Shown here one piece after another: positions 64,000 to 64,000 of a stretch of 64,000 nt of DNA. A program made the position numbers and the translations under genes. This stretch comes from Mariniradius saccharolyticus AK6 (GTDB taxonomy: Bacteria > Bacteroidota > Bacteroidia > Cytophagales > Cyclobacteriaceae), in assembly GCF_000330725.2 (NCBI RefSeq), contig NZ_AMZY02000003.1, positions 1-64,000 of the forward strand, in the 5' to 3' direction. The stretch's first letter is position 1; every line of letters begins with the position of its first letter. The notes beneath the pieces were generated by a model that worked only from the letters and a program-made list of their open reading frames with translations, searched no databases and was not told the DNA's origin.

Positions 64000-64000
64000 G

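Overview
The window looks like a chromosomal segment of a Bacteroidota bacterium, most likely of the Cytophagales (Cyclobacteriaceae-like). This rests on the gene families (GH97 alpha-glucosidase of the SusB type, LytTR regulators, a patatin/outer-membrane-barrel fusion, DUF4136 lipoproteins, isobutyryl-CoA mutase fusion IcmF), on Bacteroidota-type promoters (TAnnTTTG boxes near -7 in front of many genes) and on weak or absent Shine-Dalgarno sites. No rRNA, tRNA, CRISPR array, prophage or intact insertion sequence was seen. About 54 genes are supported. Most are ordinary housekeeping or envelope genes with tight spacing and changing strand.

Layout. 0.2-8.4 kb: secreted endonuclease/exonuclease/phosphatase-fold protein, flavin reductase, phosphate acetyltransferase, an mltG - thioesterase - yihY operon, then NUDIX - Sua5/YrdC - WbqC. 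8.5-14.1 kb: clpC with a clear terminator, two tandem paralogous secreted beta-propeller-like proteins, a CtlX-type amidinotransferase. 14.1-23.4 kb: SulP transporter, purB, ferredoxin reductase, IscA-like protein, YkvA, short-chain-dehydrogenase-like protein, D-aminoacyl-tRNA deacylase, a ModF-like twin-ABC protein. 23.7-25.2 kb: a gene-poor, decayed stretch with a frameshifted pseudogene, short direct repeats and a 50-bp copy of the 3' end of a phosphatase gene that lies intact at 30.7 kb. 25.2-36.7 kb: cation/proton antiporter, LytS/LytR-type two-component pair, phosphatase, DUF4136 lipoprotein, GH3 enzyme, DUF819 membrane protein, YdeI-like protein, phytanoyl-CoA-dioxygenase-like protein. 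36.8-44.1 kb (all minus strand): nuclease, M48 peptidase with a small secreted partner, L,D-transpeptidase, a lipoprotein joining an intradiol-dioxygenase domain to a thioredoxin-like domain, a membrane LytTR regulator and a cation-diffusion-facilitator-like transporter. 44.3-51.8 kb: patatin-barrel protein, MATE exporter, TerB-like protein, AddB-like nuclease. 51.9-59.6 kb: GH32 and GH97 glycosidases, a P-type ATPase translationally coupled to a site-2 protease. 60-64 kb: icmF and an OsmC protein.

Most notable. (1) The ModF-like protein has lost the catalytic residues of its first ATP site and the signature motif of its second domain, which is the pattern expected if one composite ATP site has been kept and the other given up. 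(2) The decayed 24-25 kb region records at least one duplication or deletion involving the phosphatase gene. (3) The CDF-like transporter, its membrane LytTR regulator and the dioxygenase-thioredoxin lipoprotein form a compact cluster of unknown joint function. (4) A recurring TATTTTTG / TAACTTTG box marks transcription starts and helps decide several start codons. No wholly new defence or mobile system was found.
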